Below are positions 17,686 to 26,285 of a DNA stretch of 64,000 nucleotides, one piece after another; the stretch's first letter is position 1, and every line of letters begins with the position of its first letter. The notes beneath the pieces were generated by a model that was not told the DNA's origin, did not search any database, and saw only the letters and a program-made list of their open reading frames with translations. A program made the translations under genes and the position numbers. Origin of the DNA: Myxococcales bacterium (GTDB lineage Bacteria; Myxococcota_A; Polyangia; Palsa-1104; JAEUJZ01); the NCBI GenBank assembly GCA_016794505.1, contig JAEUJZ010000049.1, positions 250,136 through 314,135 of the forward strand. The letters run 5' to 3'.

Positions 17686-19872
17686 CTAGCGACGGATGAA
17701 CTCGCTAAGAGACACGTCGCCGAGCAGTCCCGCGGTCGGCGTGTTGTAGATCGAGACATGAGAGCCGCGGACCCCGACGTACGTCGCCTTGAACGCATCG
17801 ACCAGGGACTCGGTCGGGTGGGACTCGGCAAAGCGGGCCAGCTGCTGCGAAAACTCGTCGGCCAGCCACGCCGAGATCGTCGGGTCATAGCTGGTCGCCA
17901 CCGAGTTTTCATCGCTGCCCGCGGCGGAAAGCAGCACCGTTCCTTGCAGCGGCAGCCCGCCATCGCAGCCTGCTTCCAGGCCCCCGCTTGTGGCCTCGCC
18001 AAAGACTCCACCAAAGCAGCTCTCGACGACGATAAGGGCGCGGCGTAGCGCGCCTTGGCTTTGCAGCTGACACAGCGTGTCGCGCAGCTTGCTCGGCGAA
18101 AGCAGGCTGCCTCGCCCGGCCAAGCCATCGGCTGCGGAGTTGGCGCCTATCGGAATGCCCTGCTCGCCGCCATGCCCCGCCAAATAGACATACAGGTTAT
18201 CGTCCTGGCTTGGCTGCAGCACCGTCGGAGTCATCGCGGACACTCGGCCCGCCAGCACATCCATAAGCTCGGATGCGCTGAGCTGCAGGCCATAGTCAAG
18301 CTGCGCATCTCGGCGCAGGTTCGGGCCCGTCACTTCGTTCTGCACGACACCCGGCTTTAGGTTTTGACGAGCCGATGCCAGATCGTCGGCCAGAACGAGC
18401 ACGATGTGATCATCGGGAACGCCGTTTCGTCGCAGAAGCGCATACTGACGCAGCGCATCGGCCTGATGGCGGTAGTTGTTCCAGCCCGAGGACAACGCGG
18501 CGATCAAGGCCCACACATTGCGCTTGGGTGCAGCCGGTTGGTAGCTGCCACCGACGCCAGACAGGTTCATGGCACTGTCCAAGGAATTGGGAACCAAGGC
18601 GGCGCTGCTGGTGCGAAACATGCGTTCGCCGGTAAAGAAGCGCTGCGTGAAGCGACGCTGCCCCTGCTGCACGATCCAGTGCGCAAACGTCGAGTCGGAA
18701 AGATCGGTCAGCAGGCCCGGTTCGAAGTCGAGCTCTCCCGTCGCGCCGCTGAGGTTGGGGGTCTCGTCTTGGCGCAGCGCCGACAGCGCTCGTTCGATCG
18801 ACTCGACATCAGAGCCCACGCGCTCGCCGCGACCCGCGACAACGTGGGCGATCGCATTTGCCAGGGCCTCGCCGCCTTCCCCCTTGGACCGTGTCAGGCC
18901 ATAGGCCAAAAGCAAGACCGCGTCGTATTCGCTGGCGCCATGCGGAGGCGCATCCATTCCGAAGCGCTCGCGAAACTGTGCCTCGAACGACGTCGGGCTG
19001 CCGCTTTCTGCAGACACGGGCTGAAAGCCTTCAACGCCTTCCGCCAACGGCCCCAGCATGCGCAGCGTCTGTATTGCATCGAGCCCGGTATCGGCAAACA
19101 CGATCCGTGGAGGCTTGGGCAGCGCATGGCTGCGGGCATAGCGCACCACGCAGTCGTAGTCTCCCGGCGTCGCGCCCGCGACAAACAGCAGATCAGGCAG
19201 GGGCGCCAAGGCTCGGCTCATCGCCGCATCGCAGCCGCTTGCCGCGTCCAGCACATCGATGCGAACGGCATCCGCTGCATAGCCCAGATCGCGCGCAAAG
19301 AAGCCAAACCACGAAAGAAACGTCTGCCCGCTAAGCGATGTCGACGTCAGCAGCGACAGCCGCGCTGCACCCTGCGACACCGCGAAGCGCGCAAGAAGCT
19401 CAGCCTGACCGATGTCGGACTCGCGCGTGCGCCAGATCCACTTCGTCCCGCCATAGGCGCGCAAGATGTCCGCCGCAGTCGAGTTGAACGACACGACGGG
19501 CTTCTTGTGCTGGATCAGCAGGTCGGCGCTTGCGGCCAGTGTTTCGGAATTGCCTGGACCGATCACCGCGACATAGGTCTCATCCGCGGCCACCTGCGCG
19601 ATCTGCTGCTGCGTCTGCACGTCGGCGCGCGGATCGATGGGGACCTCTTCTGCGATCAGCGTGCGTCCCCAGATGCCCCCCGCAGCGTTGACATTCTGTA
19701 CCGCCCACTGCAGGGCATTGCGCGCGTGCCCCAGCGGCAAAGGCGGCATCATGACTGCGACGCGCAGCGGTGGCGGCGACCCACAGGCAGTGAAGTGACC
19801 GCTGATCCAAACAATCAGCAGCGCTCTCCACCACCACGGCACTCCAAGCGATGTGTCGGCGATCGACTTCAT
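17686..19872 (-). CDS. Lipoprotein: type I periplasmic-binding domain fused to legumain-like C13 peptidase
   Basis: A 728 aa surface or periplasmic lipoprotein (ISGHFTAC lipobox). Residues ~35-400 form a branched-chain amino-acid-type (LivJ-like) periplasmic-binding fold, with RVAVMMPPLP at its first strand and GPGNSETLAA, VVSFNST. Residues ~450-728 match the C13 (legumain/GPI8) cysteine peptidase fold: WALIAALSSGWNNYRHQAD, a PGVV stretch, the catalytic His567 in LAGHGGEQG and the catalytic Cys619 in VESCFGG. Numbering is from ATG 19872, chosen because the signal peptide begins there. The gene lies 48 nt after the metzincin-like gene and is probably its operon partner. The two-domain fusion is unusual; see findings. 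Confidence 0.85.
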   Translation of the reverse strand: MKSIADTSLGVPWWWRALLIVWISGHFTACGSPPPLRVAVMMPPLPLGHARNALQWAVQNVNAAGGIWGRTLIAEEVPIDPRADVQTQQQIAQVAADETYVAVIGPGNSETLAASADLLIQHKKPVVSFNSTAADILRAYGGTKWIWRTRESDIGQAELLARFAVSQGAARLSLLTSTSLSGQTFLSWFGFFARDLGYAADAVRIDVLDAASGCDAAMSRALAPLPDLLFVAGATPGDYDCVVRYARSHALPKPPRIVFADTGLDAIQTLRMLGPLAEGVEGFQPVSAESGSPTSFEAQFRERFGMDAPPHGASEYDAVLLLAYGLTRSKGEGGEALANAIAHVVAGRGERVGSDVESIERALSALRQDETPNLSGATGELDFEPGLLTDLSDSTFAHWIVQQGQRRFTQRFFTGERMFRTSSAALVPNSLDSAMNLSGVGGSYQPAAPKRNVWALIAALSSGWNNYRHQADALRQYALLRRNGVPDDHIVLVLADDLASARQNLKPGVVQNEVTGPNLRRDAQLDYGLQLSASELMDVLAGRVSAMTPTVLQPSQDDNLYVYLAGHGGEQGIPIGANSAADGLAGRGSLLSPSKLRDTLCQLQSQGALRRALIVVESCFGGVFGEATSGGLEAGCDGGLPLQGTVLLSAAGSDENSVATSYDPTISAWLADEFSQQLARFAESHPTESLVDAFKATYVGVRGSHVSIYNTPTAGLLGDVSLSEFIRR

Positions 19873-19920
19873 GCTGCATTCGACCCGTGAGACTCGATTC
19901 TGTGCAGCGCCACCCTGCAA

Positions 19921-21117
19921 TTACTGCCACATCAAAGCGGGGTGCTGGCGCATGACGCGAAGCTGTCCCGCCGTGAAGCGAGGATCCGCGATGCTCGACG
20001 GTCGCGCATGCATCAGATCGTCGCCCTGGGTGTCGTCCAGAGCATCTGCGCCGCCATCGATCTCGACGCTGTGATAGACGCCCAGGTAATGCCCGAGCTC
20101 GTGACCAAGAACGCGCGCCAGGCTCTCTGCGGTCCAGTCGATCATCGGCGAGCTAGCATCGCAGCCGCGTCCTTTGATGTATACGCCGTGCGCGGCCCCT
20201 TCGCCGGGAAGTCCGCTGGGAATTCCTGGGGTCAGCCCTTCCGGTTCGCTTTTGCGCTGGGTGATGGTGTTGGCCACCGACAGGCAGCCTGCGAGCACAA
20301 TCGGCACCCAGGTATCGTCGGGAGATCGCCCATCGGGATCGCAAGCATGCATCGCACTGTGCAGCCGTACGAGTGCGCTGTGCTCACCGCGCTCGATGCG
20401 CAGAGGATCTTCGCTGGTCAAGCGACGCGCTCGCACAACGCGCAGCGAAAGCCAGCCAGGGGCAAGCCACGAGTTCACGATGGCGATCGCTTGTTCAACG
20501 GCGGGCGGCAACGCGTCGGGGTGGTCAAAGAAGATCGATCCCTGCGTGATCACGATCTCGGCCTGCACGATGCCTGGTTGTCCGTCGCTGGGGCGGGTTC
20601 GCTGGCTGACCTCGATGCGGACCTGGCCAGGGCTTGAGCTGGGCAGAAGCGTGCCGCAGTCTCGCCGCGCGGCGCGCAGAAAAAGCCCCGTTGTGCTCGG
20701 GGGCTGCGGATCACTGGACGGCAGAACATACAGCCCGGACTGCACACCCAGCGAGACGCGCTGCGGGCAGCTCTTGCAGTACAGATCATAGTCGGCGAGC
20801 GTGGCCGGCGGCGTCACCCAGGCATGGCCGAGCGCATCGTACAGCGAATCGATCTGCACGCAGCCTGTGGTGCGGATGCGGTACGCCACATCGCTTGCAG
20901 GAAGCAAGACAGGCTCGCTGGTCGCTTGCGCCGCGATTGGCAGATCCGCGATCGCGTTCCAGGCAATCGCGCGAGGAACCGGAAGCGCAGCGGTCTGCAC
21001 TTGCGTCCAGCACTCACTGGTTGCGCGCGGGGATGCGCTGCAGCCAGCCAACAGCGCAAGACCTAGGGCTACGTATCTGCGGGCGATTCTGGCCGGTGTT
21101 CTCGGCGAATGCAGCAT
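19921..21117 (-). CDS. Metzincin-like zinc metalloprotease lipoprotein
   Basis: A 398 aa lipoprotein (ALGLALLAGC signal). The zinc-binding motif HELGHYLGVYH, with His339, Glu340, His343 and His349, fits the HExxHxxGxxH metzincin consensus. A Met occurs after it in DDLMHARPS and could be the Met-turn. The N-terminal ~300 residues are Cys-containing and not recognised. Start at 21117 is supported by AAGGAGG 7 nt upstream. It is the first gene of the minus-strand operon with the C13 fusion, and is divergent from the C-type lectin gene. Confidence 0.82.
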   Translation of the reverse strand: MLHSPRTPARIARRYVALGLALLAGCSASPRATSECWTQVQTAALPVPRAIAWNAIADLPIAAQATSEPVLLPASDVAYRIRTTGCVQIDSLYDALGHAWVTPPATLADYDLYCKSCPQRVSLGVQSGLYVLPSSDPQPPSTTGLFLRAARRDCGTLLPSSSPGQVRIEVSQRTRPSDGQPGIVQAEIVITQGSIFFDHPDALPPAVEQAIAIVNSWLAPGWLSLRVVRARRLTSEDPLRIERGEHSALVRLHSAMHACDPDGRSPDDTWVPIVLAGCLSVANTITQRKSEPEGLTPGIPSGLPGEGAAHGVYIKGRGCDASSPMIDWTAESLARVLGHELGHYLGVYHSVEIDGGADALDDTQGDDLMHARPSSIADPRFTAGQLRVMRQHPALMWQ

Positions 21118-21225
21118 GAACAGCCTCCTTTTCTGCGCCGATCTTGGGATGGACGAAGCGCGCGTTGCCCAGACTCTGCGCTCACGGTTCAAAGAAAAAG
21201 GGGTCACCCCCAAAAGGAGCATCCC
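21118..21225. promoter_or_regulatory. Divergent promoter region between protease operon and lectin gene
   Basis: 108 bp between the metzincin-like start (minus) and the lectin start (plus), which must carry promoters for both. A perfect GGGG-TCA-CCCC hairpin at 21200-21210 sits just before the lectin ribosome binding site (AAAAGGAGC) and could affect access to it. Confidence 0.5.
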
Positions 21226-23754
21226 ATGACATTGAGCCGATGCACGTTTGTTCTTTGCTTTGCTTCGCTGCTCGCGGCCTGCGGGCAGAACGCAAGCCAG
21301 CCCGAGGTCGAAGAGCCGAGCAAGCCTCCGCCTCCCAGCAACGCGACAAGCCCAGCCACCGATCGCTGCGCACCAAACGCGGCGTCGTATGGCACAAATG
21401 GCGACACGACGTACTACCGCTTCAGCAGCGGCAAGAGCTGGAGTGCAGCCAAAGCCGATTGCGAAGCGATGGGGGGGCGCCTGGCCGTTCCGATGGACAG
21501 CGCGGGCAACAGCGCCATCCGCAGCACCAACGGCGGACCAAACCTGTGGATCGGGCTCTCGCAGCAAAGCGGACAGAGCAACCCCAGCGCCGGCTGGGTC
21601 GATGTTGAGAGCAAGAGCCTGGGCTATTCCGCCTGGCGTGGCGGCGAACCAAACGACTATCCAACGGCTGGCGAGCAAGGGCAGGAAGACTGCGCGATGA
21701 TGTACGCCAGCGACGGCACGTGGAACGACGACATCTGCGGCAACAGCAAGCACTACGTCTGCGAGTTCGGCATTGCTCCGGTCTCATGCGGCGGTGGCGC
21801 AAGCTGCACGCTTCCCAGTGGCGGCAGCAGCTACAAGTGCTCGTGCCCAGCGGGGCAGACCTATGACAAAGCCAACAACACCTGCTATGGCGGTGCGCTC
21901 GCCGTCGAGATCAACAGCCTGAAGGCAACGCCAGCAAGCGGCGACATCTTTGTGAATCACCCGTTTTCGGTGCGTGTTGGCTTCAAAGGCACTGGCAACA
22001 CCAACCAAGTCGAGCTGCAGGTCGGCTTGATGCAGAGACCCCCAAGTGGCGCCGCGGCCACCAATACAGAGCTAGCCACGCTAAAGAGCTGCATCGTCGC
22101 CACCAAGCAGGTCAATGTGCTGGGCAGTGGCACGCAGCAGTTCGCTGACATCACTGGCGTCGTGCCGCCCGAGTGTCTAGAGATGGACAGTAGCCGCGTC
22201 GTCAACTTGATGGTGGTGGTCGATCCGGTGCAAGACACGACCACGCAGGGCGATGACAACAAGTGGACGATCTACAACGTCAAGAACGCGAGCGATCCGC
22301 TGCATCAAAAGTGCCGCACACCCGATCCCGGCACGGGAACCCCCGGCTGCGTGATCGATCTGACGGTGCGGCCTTCGCCGGGCCTTGATCTGGCTTTGGC
22401 CTCGGCAACACCTGGCTCGTCAGTCGTCGTGCTACCGCCAGCGGGTACATCGCCGAATCTGCGCCCCGGTGGCAGCGAGCGTCCCAAGCCCATGGTGACG
22501 GTCGAGAGCTCCGTCATCGCGTACGGTCGCGATCGCGATACAGCGGGCGCCGCGACGATGCCAGGCAATGTGTCGTTCAGGTTCGACATCATCGCTTTGC
22601 CTGATACATCCGGCGTGGGATGGAAACCGCTCTCTGTCGATCCAGAAGGCAACCACGCACCACTTTCGGCGCTTGTGCCAGGCGAAGAGCTGCAGCGCGA
22701 TGCGGCGCTGTTTCCAACCCCTGAATTTCGCACGCTGACATCGTCCGGTGGGGCGTGGGCTGGCATCAGCAGCTTTCAGATCCGCGAGTGCCTGAACGTG
22801 CCGTTTACCGAAGTCGGTCCTTCGTGGGGCGGTGGTCCCGCGGGCACTGCCAACAACTGCAAGACGTTTTCCGTGCAGATGGTGGCGGGACAGTATCCGG
22901 CGCACTCAGCCAGCTCGTACACCATCGAAGAGCCGATCAGCGAATCGTTCGGCAGCAGCAGCACTCTCGGCCTGAGCCTAAGCGGCGGCACGAAGTCGTA
23001 CTTTGATACGTCGGGCGCCTATACCGACAACGACATCAAGGCCACGATGAAGGGCTTCTTTGGCAGCTTCGATGTGTTCGAGGCGTGGGGTGACGCCGAC
23101 GCTGTGCGCTCTACCGCCAAGGCCGACCTGGACTATGGCTTGAAGGTCTTTGGTGTGTCGTTGATCAGCGATGCAACCAGCGCCGCGGCTTCGGTCTCGT
23201 ACAACAAGGATCTCAGCTACTCGAAGTCCATCTGTTACACGTACACCTATGGCGCCATCGTCAGCGTCGAGCTAGAGGGCTGCTTCGCCGCCGCTGCGGG
23301 TCTCGACATGACCCTCACTGCGAGCAGCACGTCGATCTCGGGCAATGTTCGCCCGTACATCAGCGCGACCTTGTCCGTGGAAGCCTCGCTCAACGTCGTG
23401 ATCTATCGGCTGTCGCTGACTGGCAGCGTCACGCTGCTGGGTATCAACACCACCGATGGCGATGGCGTGACCGCGACGCTTTCGTACAGCGTGCCCAGCC
23501 TAAGCCCGCTCAAGCTGACGATTGGCTTTGATATCTCGGCCAACCTGCGCTTGACCACGCTCGACGGCAGCCTGACGCTGGAAATCGAGCAGCTAGAAGC
23601 GAACGTTTGTTACAAAAAGAAGTGGGGCATCAAGTGGTACTACCCTTGCTACAGCTACGACACCGTCTACGAAGCGACGATCTTTAGCTACGACGGCTAC
23701 GCGAAGAACTGGGCGCTGCTCGATGAGGTCGGCAGCTCGATCACCATTCAGTAG
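21226..23754 (+). CDS. C-type lectin-domain lipoprotein
   Basis: An 842 aa lipoprotein (SLLAAC lipobox). A C-type lectin domain covers about residues 55-183: WIGL, GGEPND (the EPN sugar-binding triplet), then GTWNDDICGNSKHYVCEF with the WND calcium ligands and paired cysteines. These residues are those of calcium-dependent mannose-type recognition. A short EGF-like segment follows (about 187-222, six Cys). The remaining 600 residues are beta-rich, with long Ser/Thr/Gly strands and no known family. Start at 21226 has the site AAAAGGAGC. It is divergent from the protease operon. An adhesive or prey-binding role is inference. Confidence 0.85.
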   Translation: MTLSRCTFVLCFASLLAACGQNASQPEVEEPSKPPPPSNATSPATDRCAPNAASYGTNGDTTYYRFSSGKSWSAAKADCEAMGGRLAVPMDSAGNSAIRSTNGGPNLWIGLSQQSGQSNPSAGWVDVESKSLGYSAWRGGEPNDYPTAGEQGQEDCAMMYASDGTWNDDICGNSKHYVCEFGIAPVSCGGGASCTLPSGGSSYKCSCPAGQTYDKANNTCYGGALAVEINSLKATPASGDIFVNHPFSVRVGFKGTGNTNQVELQVGLMQRPPSGAAATNTELATLKSCIVATKQVNVLGSGTQQFADITGVVPPECLEMDSSRVVNLMVVVDPVQDTTTQGDDNKWTIYNVKNASDPLHQKCRTPDPGTGTPGCVIDLTVRPSPGLDLALASATPGSSVVVLPPAGTSPNLRPGGSERPKPMVTVESSVIAYGRDRDTAGAATMPGNVSFRFDIIALPDTSGVGWKPLSVDPEGNHAPLSALVPGEELQRDAALFPTPEFRTLTSSGGAWAGISSFQIRECLNVPFTEVGPSWGGGPAGTANNCKTFSVQMVAGQYPAHSASSYTIEEPISESFGSSSTLGLSLSGGTKSYFDTSGAYTDNDIKATMKGFFGSFDVFEAWGDADAVRSTAKADLDYGLKVFGVSLISDATSAAASVSYNKDLSYSKSICYTYTYGAIVSVELEGCFAAAAGLDMTLTASSTSISGNVRPYISATLSVEASLNVVIYRLSLTGSVTLLGINTTDGDGVTATLSYSVPSLSPLKLTIGFDISANLRLTTLDGSLTLEIEQLEANVCYKKKWGIKWYYPCYSYDTVYEATIFSYDGYAKNWALLDEVGSSITIQ

Positions 23755-23829
23755 CCACGGTCCAAGCGGCCGAGCGCGCAGGTTCGCTTCGCGCTCGCCG
23801 CAAGCCTCTAGCACGAGCAGGAGAGAGTC

Positions 23830-25665
23830 ATGTCGCGCAAAAGTGTGCTCGGTCTGATCGCGGTCGGCTTGCTGGGTTTGGCAGCGTGGCGCGTGACGCG
23901 TCCGGCTCCGCAGCTTGATGCGATGGCCTCGCTGAGCTGTCGATTTGCCGTCGGCGATGAGCTGGCTTTTCACGTCACCAGCGTCGCGCAGTCGCAGGGG
24001 AAAGGCTCGTCGAGCCGCAACGAGCTGCGCGCACGCATGTGGTGGAAGGTCACGGGTCAGCGCGGCAGCGAGTGGACCGTGGTCGCTGCGCTGTCGAACG
24101 CGGTGCTAAGCGGCGATGACAGCGAGGATCGCAGAAGCGGTCTAGGCCAGCCGTTTCAAGTGAGCATTGGCCCCGACTGTCGCTTTCGGCAGATTCGCTT
24201 CGCACCGCAGAGTCCGCCCAAGGCCCGACTTGAGATCGAAGGTTTCTTGCGCTCGGCGGAGGTGATCCTGTCGAGTGCTCCCGCGGCCGAGTGGGTGTCG
24301 CGACACCGCGAGTCGGGCGCTGAATTCGATGCCAAGTACCAGCGCCAAACGCGCGGCTCTGACATCGTGCTGGCGCGAAAAAAGCTGCGCTATGCCGAGC
24401 ACTCGCTGCCTCAGCTTCCCGACGGGGGAAAGCTGCGCTTGGTCGTTGCTGACAGCAAAGCCGAGCTGTCCTTGGATCCGCAGGGCCGCTGGGTCCGCGA
24501 AGCGCAAGATCACACCCGCCTGCGCATCGAACGAGCTGGACAGCTGCTGTCGGAACTCGACACCGCGGTGCATGTGTATCGCGAGTCCGTGGGGGAAACG
24601 GCACCGCCTCTGCTTAGCCAGATCGATCCTGCGACCCTTTCGGCCGGCAGCCACGAGAGCAACGCGATCCATGCCGAAGTGCCGCTGCCGCCCCCACCTG
24701 ATCCGGTGTTGGCGCAGCTGGATCTTTCGGCAGCGCTCGCCGACTTTGCGCAGCGGCTTGTCGCGACCCAGGACGGCTTGCATCACGCGACCCTGCGCTT
24801 GGCTTCGTATCTGTCGACGCACCCACACGCGATCGACGAGCTCTTGCAGAGCATGAAGGCCGGTGCGATCGACGAGAAACTTCACTCGGCTCTGTTTCTG
24901 GCGCTAGAACGCACCGGGACCAAAGCCGCCGAGCGGGGCCTGGCCAGCGCGCTTTCCGATCGATCGCTGTCGACGATGAATCGCATGCGGGCTGCTGCGG
25001 CACTGCAGGATATTCCTCGTCCGTCGCTGCAGACGGCGCAGACCCTGATTGACCAAGCCAAGGCTGGCGATGAAGCGCTGGTGACGCAGTCGGCGGTCCT
25101 GGCCATGGGGGCGCTCAGCCGACGCACGCAGACGCTGGAGCCGCGCGCTGCCGAGCTGATTCGCGGCGAGCTGCGCGAGCGCCTGCAGACGCACAGCCGC
25201 CCTGAAGATCGCAACGTGACGCTCGACGCCATCGGCAACAGCGGCGATCGCGAGCTCGCTCCCAGCTTGCAAGCCTATCGGAACGACGCATCGGCGGAGG
25301 CTCGCGCCCATGCTGCCCGCGCCTATCGTCGTATGGATGTGGCCGTGATGGAGCCCGCTTTGACTGACTGGCTGCGTGAGGAAAAAGATCCCCAGGTCCA
25401 TCGCGCCATTGCGGAGTCGCTGGCCGACCGACTGCGCGAAACAGCCCAGGCGCCGTCGCCGGCAACCGTGCAAGCTGCGGCTGCGCGACTGGCCAGCGAA
25501 GCCGATCCCAGAGCTCGTGCGGCGCTGATCGCGGTCTTGGGGTTGGCGGCAAGCAGCGACGAAGCCGCCAAGCGAGCGCTGGTCGCGCAGTTCCACAGCG
25601 AGACCGAGGTACCGCTGAAGGTGCAGATCGGTCGCTACGTCCGCGCCGAAGATCTGGCACTGTAA
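23830..25665 (+). CDS. Secreted beta-rich plus HEAT-repeat protein, vitellogenin-like layout
   Basis: A 611 aa protein with an N-terminal signal or anchor helix (GLIAVGLLGLAAWRV). The next ~250 residues are beta-rich (repeated alternating strands), and from about residue 290 to the end helical pairs repeat in a HEAT-like way (RAAAALQDI, QSAVLAMGALSRR, ARAHAARAYRRMD). A beta-barrel sheet followed by a helical solenoid is how the vitellogenin/LPD-N domain is built, and bacterial relatives of that kind occur in Myxococcota as I recall. AGGAG lies 6 nt before the start. It follows the lectin gene by 75 nt on the same strand. Lipid carriage is speculative. Confidence 0.65.
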   Translation: MSRKSVLGLIAVGLLGLAAWRVTRPAPQLDAMASLSCRFAVGDELAFHVTSVAQSQGKGSSSRNELRARMWWKVTGQRGSEWTVVAALSNAVLSGDDSEDRRSGLGQPFQVSIGPDCRFRQIRFAPQSPPKARLEIEGFLRSAEVILSSAPAAEWVSRHRESGAEFDAKYQRQTRGSDIVLARKKLRYAEHSLPQLPDGGKLRLVVADSKAELSLDPQGRWVREAQDHTRLRIERAGQLLSELDTAVHVYRESVGETAPPLLSQIDPATLSAGSHESNAIHAEVPLPPPPDPVLAQLDLSAALADFAQRLVATQDGLHHATLRLASYLSTHPHAIDELLQSMKAGAIDEKLHSALFLALERTGTKAAERGLASALSDRSLSTMNRMRAAAALQDIPRPSLQTAQTLIDQAKAGDEALVTQSAVLAMGALSRRTQTLEPRAAELIRGELRERLQTHSRPEDRNVTLDAIGNSGDRELAPSLQAYRNDASAEARAHAARAYRRMDVAVMEPALTDWLREEKDPQVHRAIAESLADRLRETAQAPSPATVQAAAARLASEADPRARAALIAVLGLAASSDEAAKRALVAQFHSETEVPLKVQIGRYVRAEDLAL

Positions 25666-25770
25666 GCGCTTTACCGCAGGGCCGCTGCCGCCGTACGATG
25701 GTCGCAAGCCTGCTCGACGAGGCCTGACCTGGGGGATCGCTAGGGTCCCCCGCTGCCAAGGGGACACTTC

Positions 25771-26205
25771 ATGCACGGTGCCGACTCTTTGACGTTGAAC
25801 GATCTCACCCCGACTGAACAGGCGGCGCTTGTGGCCTTGGTCAAGATCGCCTCGCGCAGCGACAACGCGGTCAGCCGCACCGAAGAGCTGATGCTGCATG
25901 TGCTAGAGCAGCGCCTCGGTTCACCGGCCTATGCCGAGCTGGCGGCGCACGTCGAGCAGCACGTCCACGATCGCGACAGCCTGCAGCGCCTGCTGCAAGA
26001 GGTCACGCGCCCCGAGGCCCGCGAGCTGATCATGGGCACGGCTCTTCAGATCTTGAGCGCCGAAACCATCAACGCGGCCGAAGATCGCGTGCTCAGCCTT
26101 GCGTCTGAGACCTGGAACCTAGAGCCCACGTTTCTAAATTTTCCCGAGGGAGACGACGACGAGCCCCAGGGTGAAGGCGGCGAGGGCGGCACCGCGTTGG
26201 CCTAG
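25771..26205 (+). CDS. TerB-like helical protein, hypothetical
   Basis: A 144 aa soluble, highly helical protein. The first helix ALVALVKIASRSDNAVSRTE with its acid-rich turn resembles the TerB/DUF533 fold (tellurite-resistance TerB), which is a calcium-binding-like helical bundle of unknown biochemistry. The C-terminal tail is acidic and Gly-rich. AAGGGG lies 7 nt before the ATG. No other ter genes are nearby, so a tellurite role is not supported. Confidence 0.65.
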   Translation: MHGADSLTLNDLTPTEQAALVALVKIASRSDNAVSRTEELMLHVLEQRLGSPAYAELAAHVEQHVHDRDSLQRLLQEVTRPEARELIMGTALQILSAETINAAEDRVLSLASETWNLEPTFLNFPEGDDDEPQGEGGEGGTALA

Positions 26206-26273
26206 GAGGCTTGTTGGCGCACGAGGCGTTTCCAGGCGCGTGGCTTGGCGCCTCGTCCCCCGCCACTTCGTAG

Positions 26274-26279
26274 TAGGCT
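26274..26279 (+). promoter_or_regulatory. Putative -10 (TAGGCT) of a leaderless promoter
   Basis: TAGGCT ends exactly 6 nt before the ATG at 26286, and no ribosome binding site is seen between them. Confidence 0.4.
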
Positions 26280-26285
26280 GCGCGC

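Noticed and set aside
18364..19890. 508-codon open frame on the plus strand
   Set aside because: Lies antisense to the binding-protein/C13 gene and has Arg/Gln/His-rich low-complexity content.
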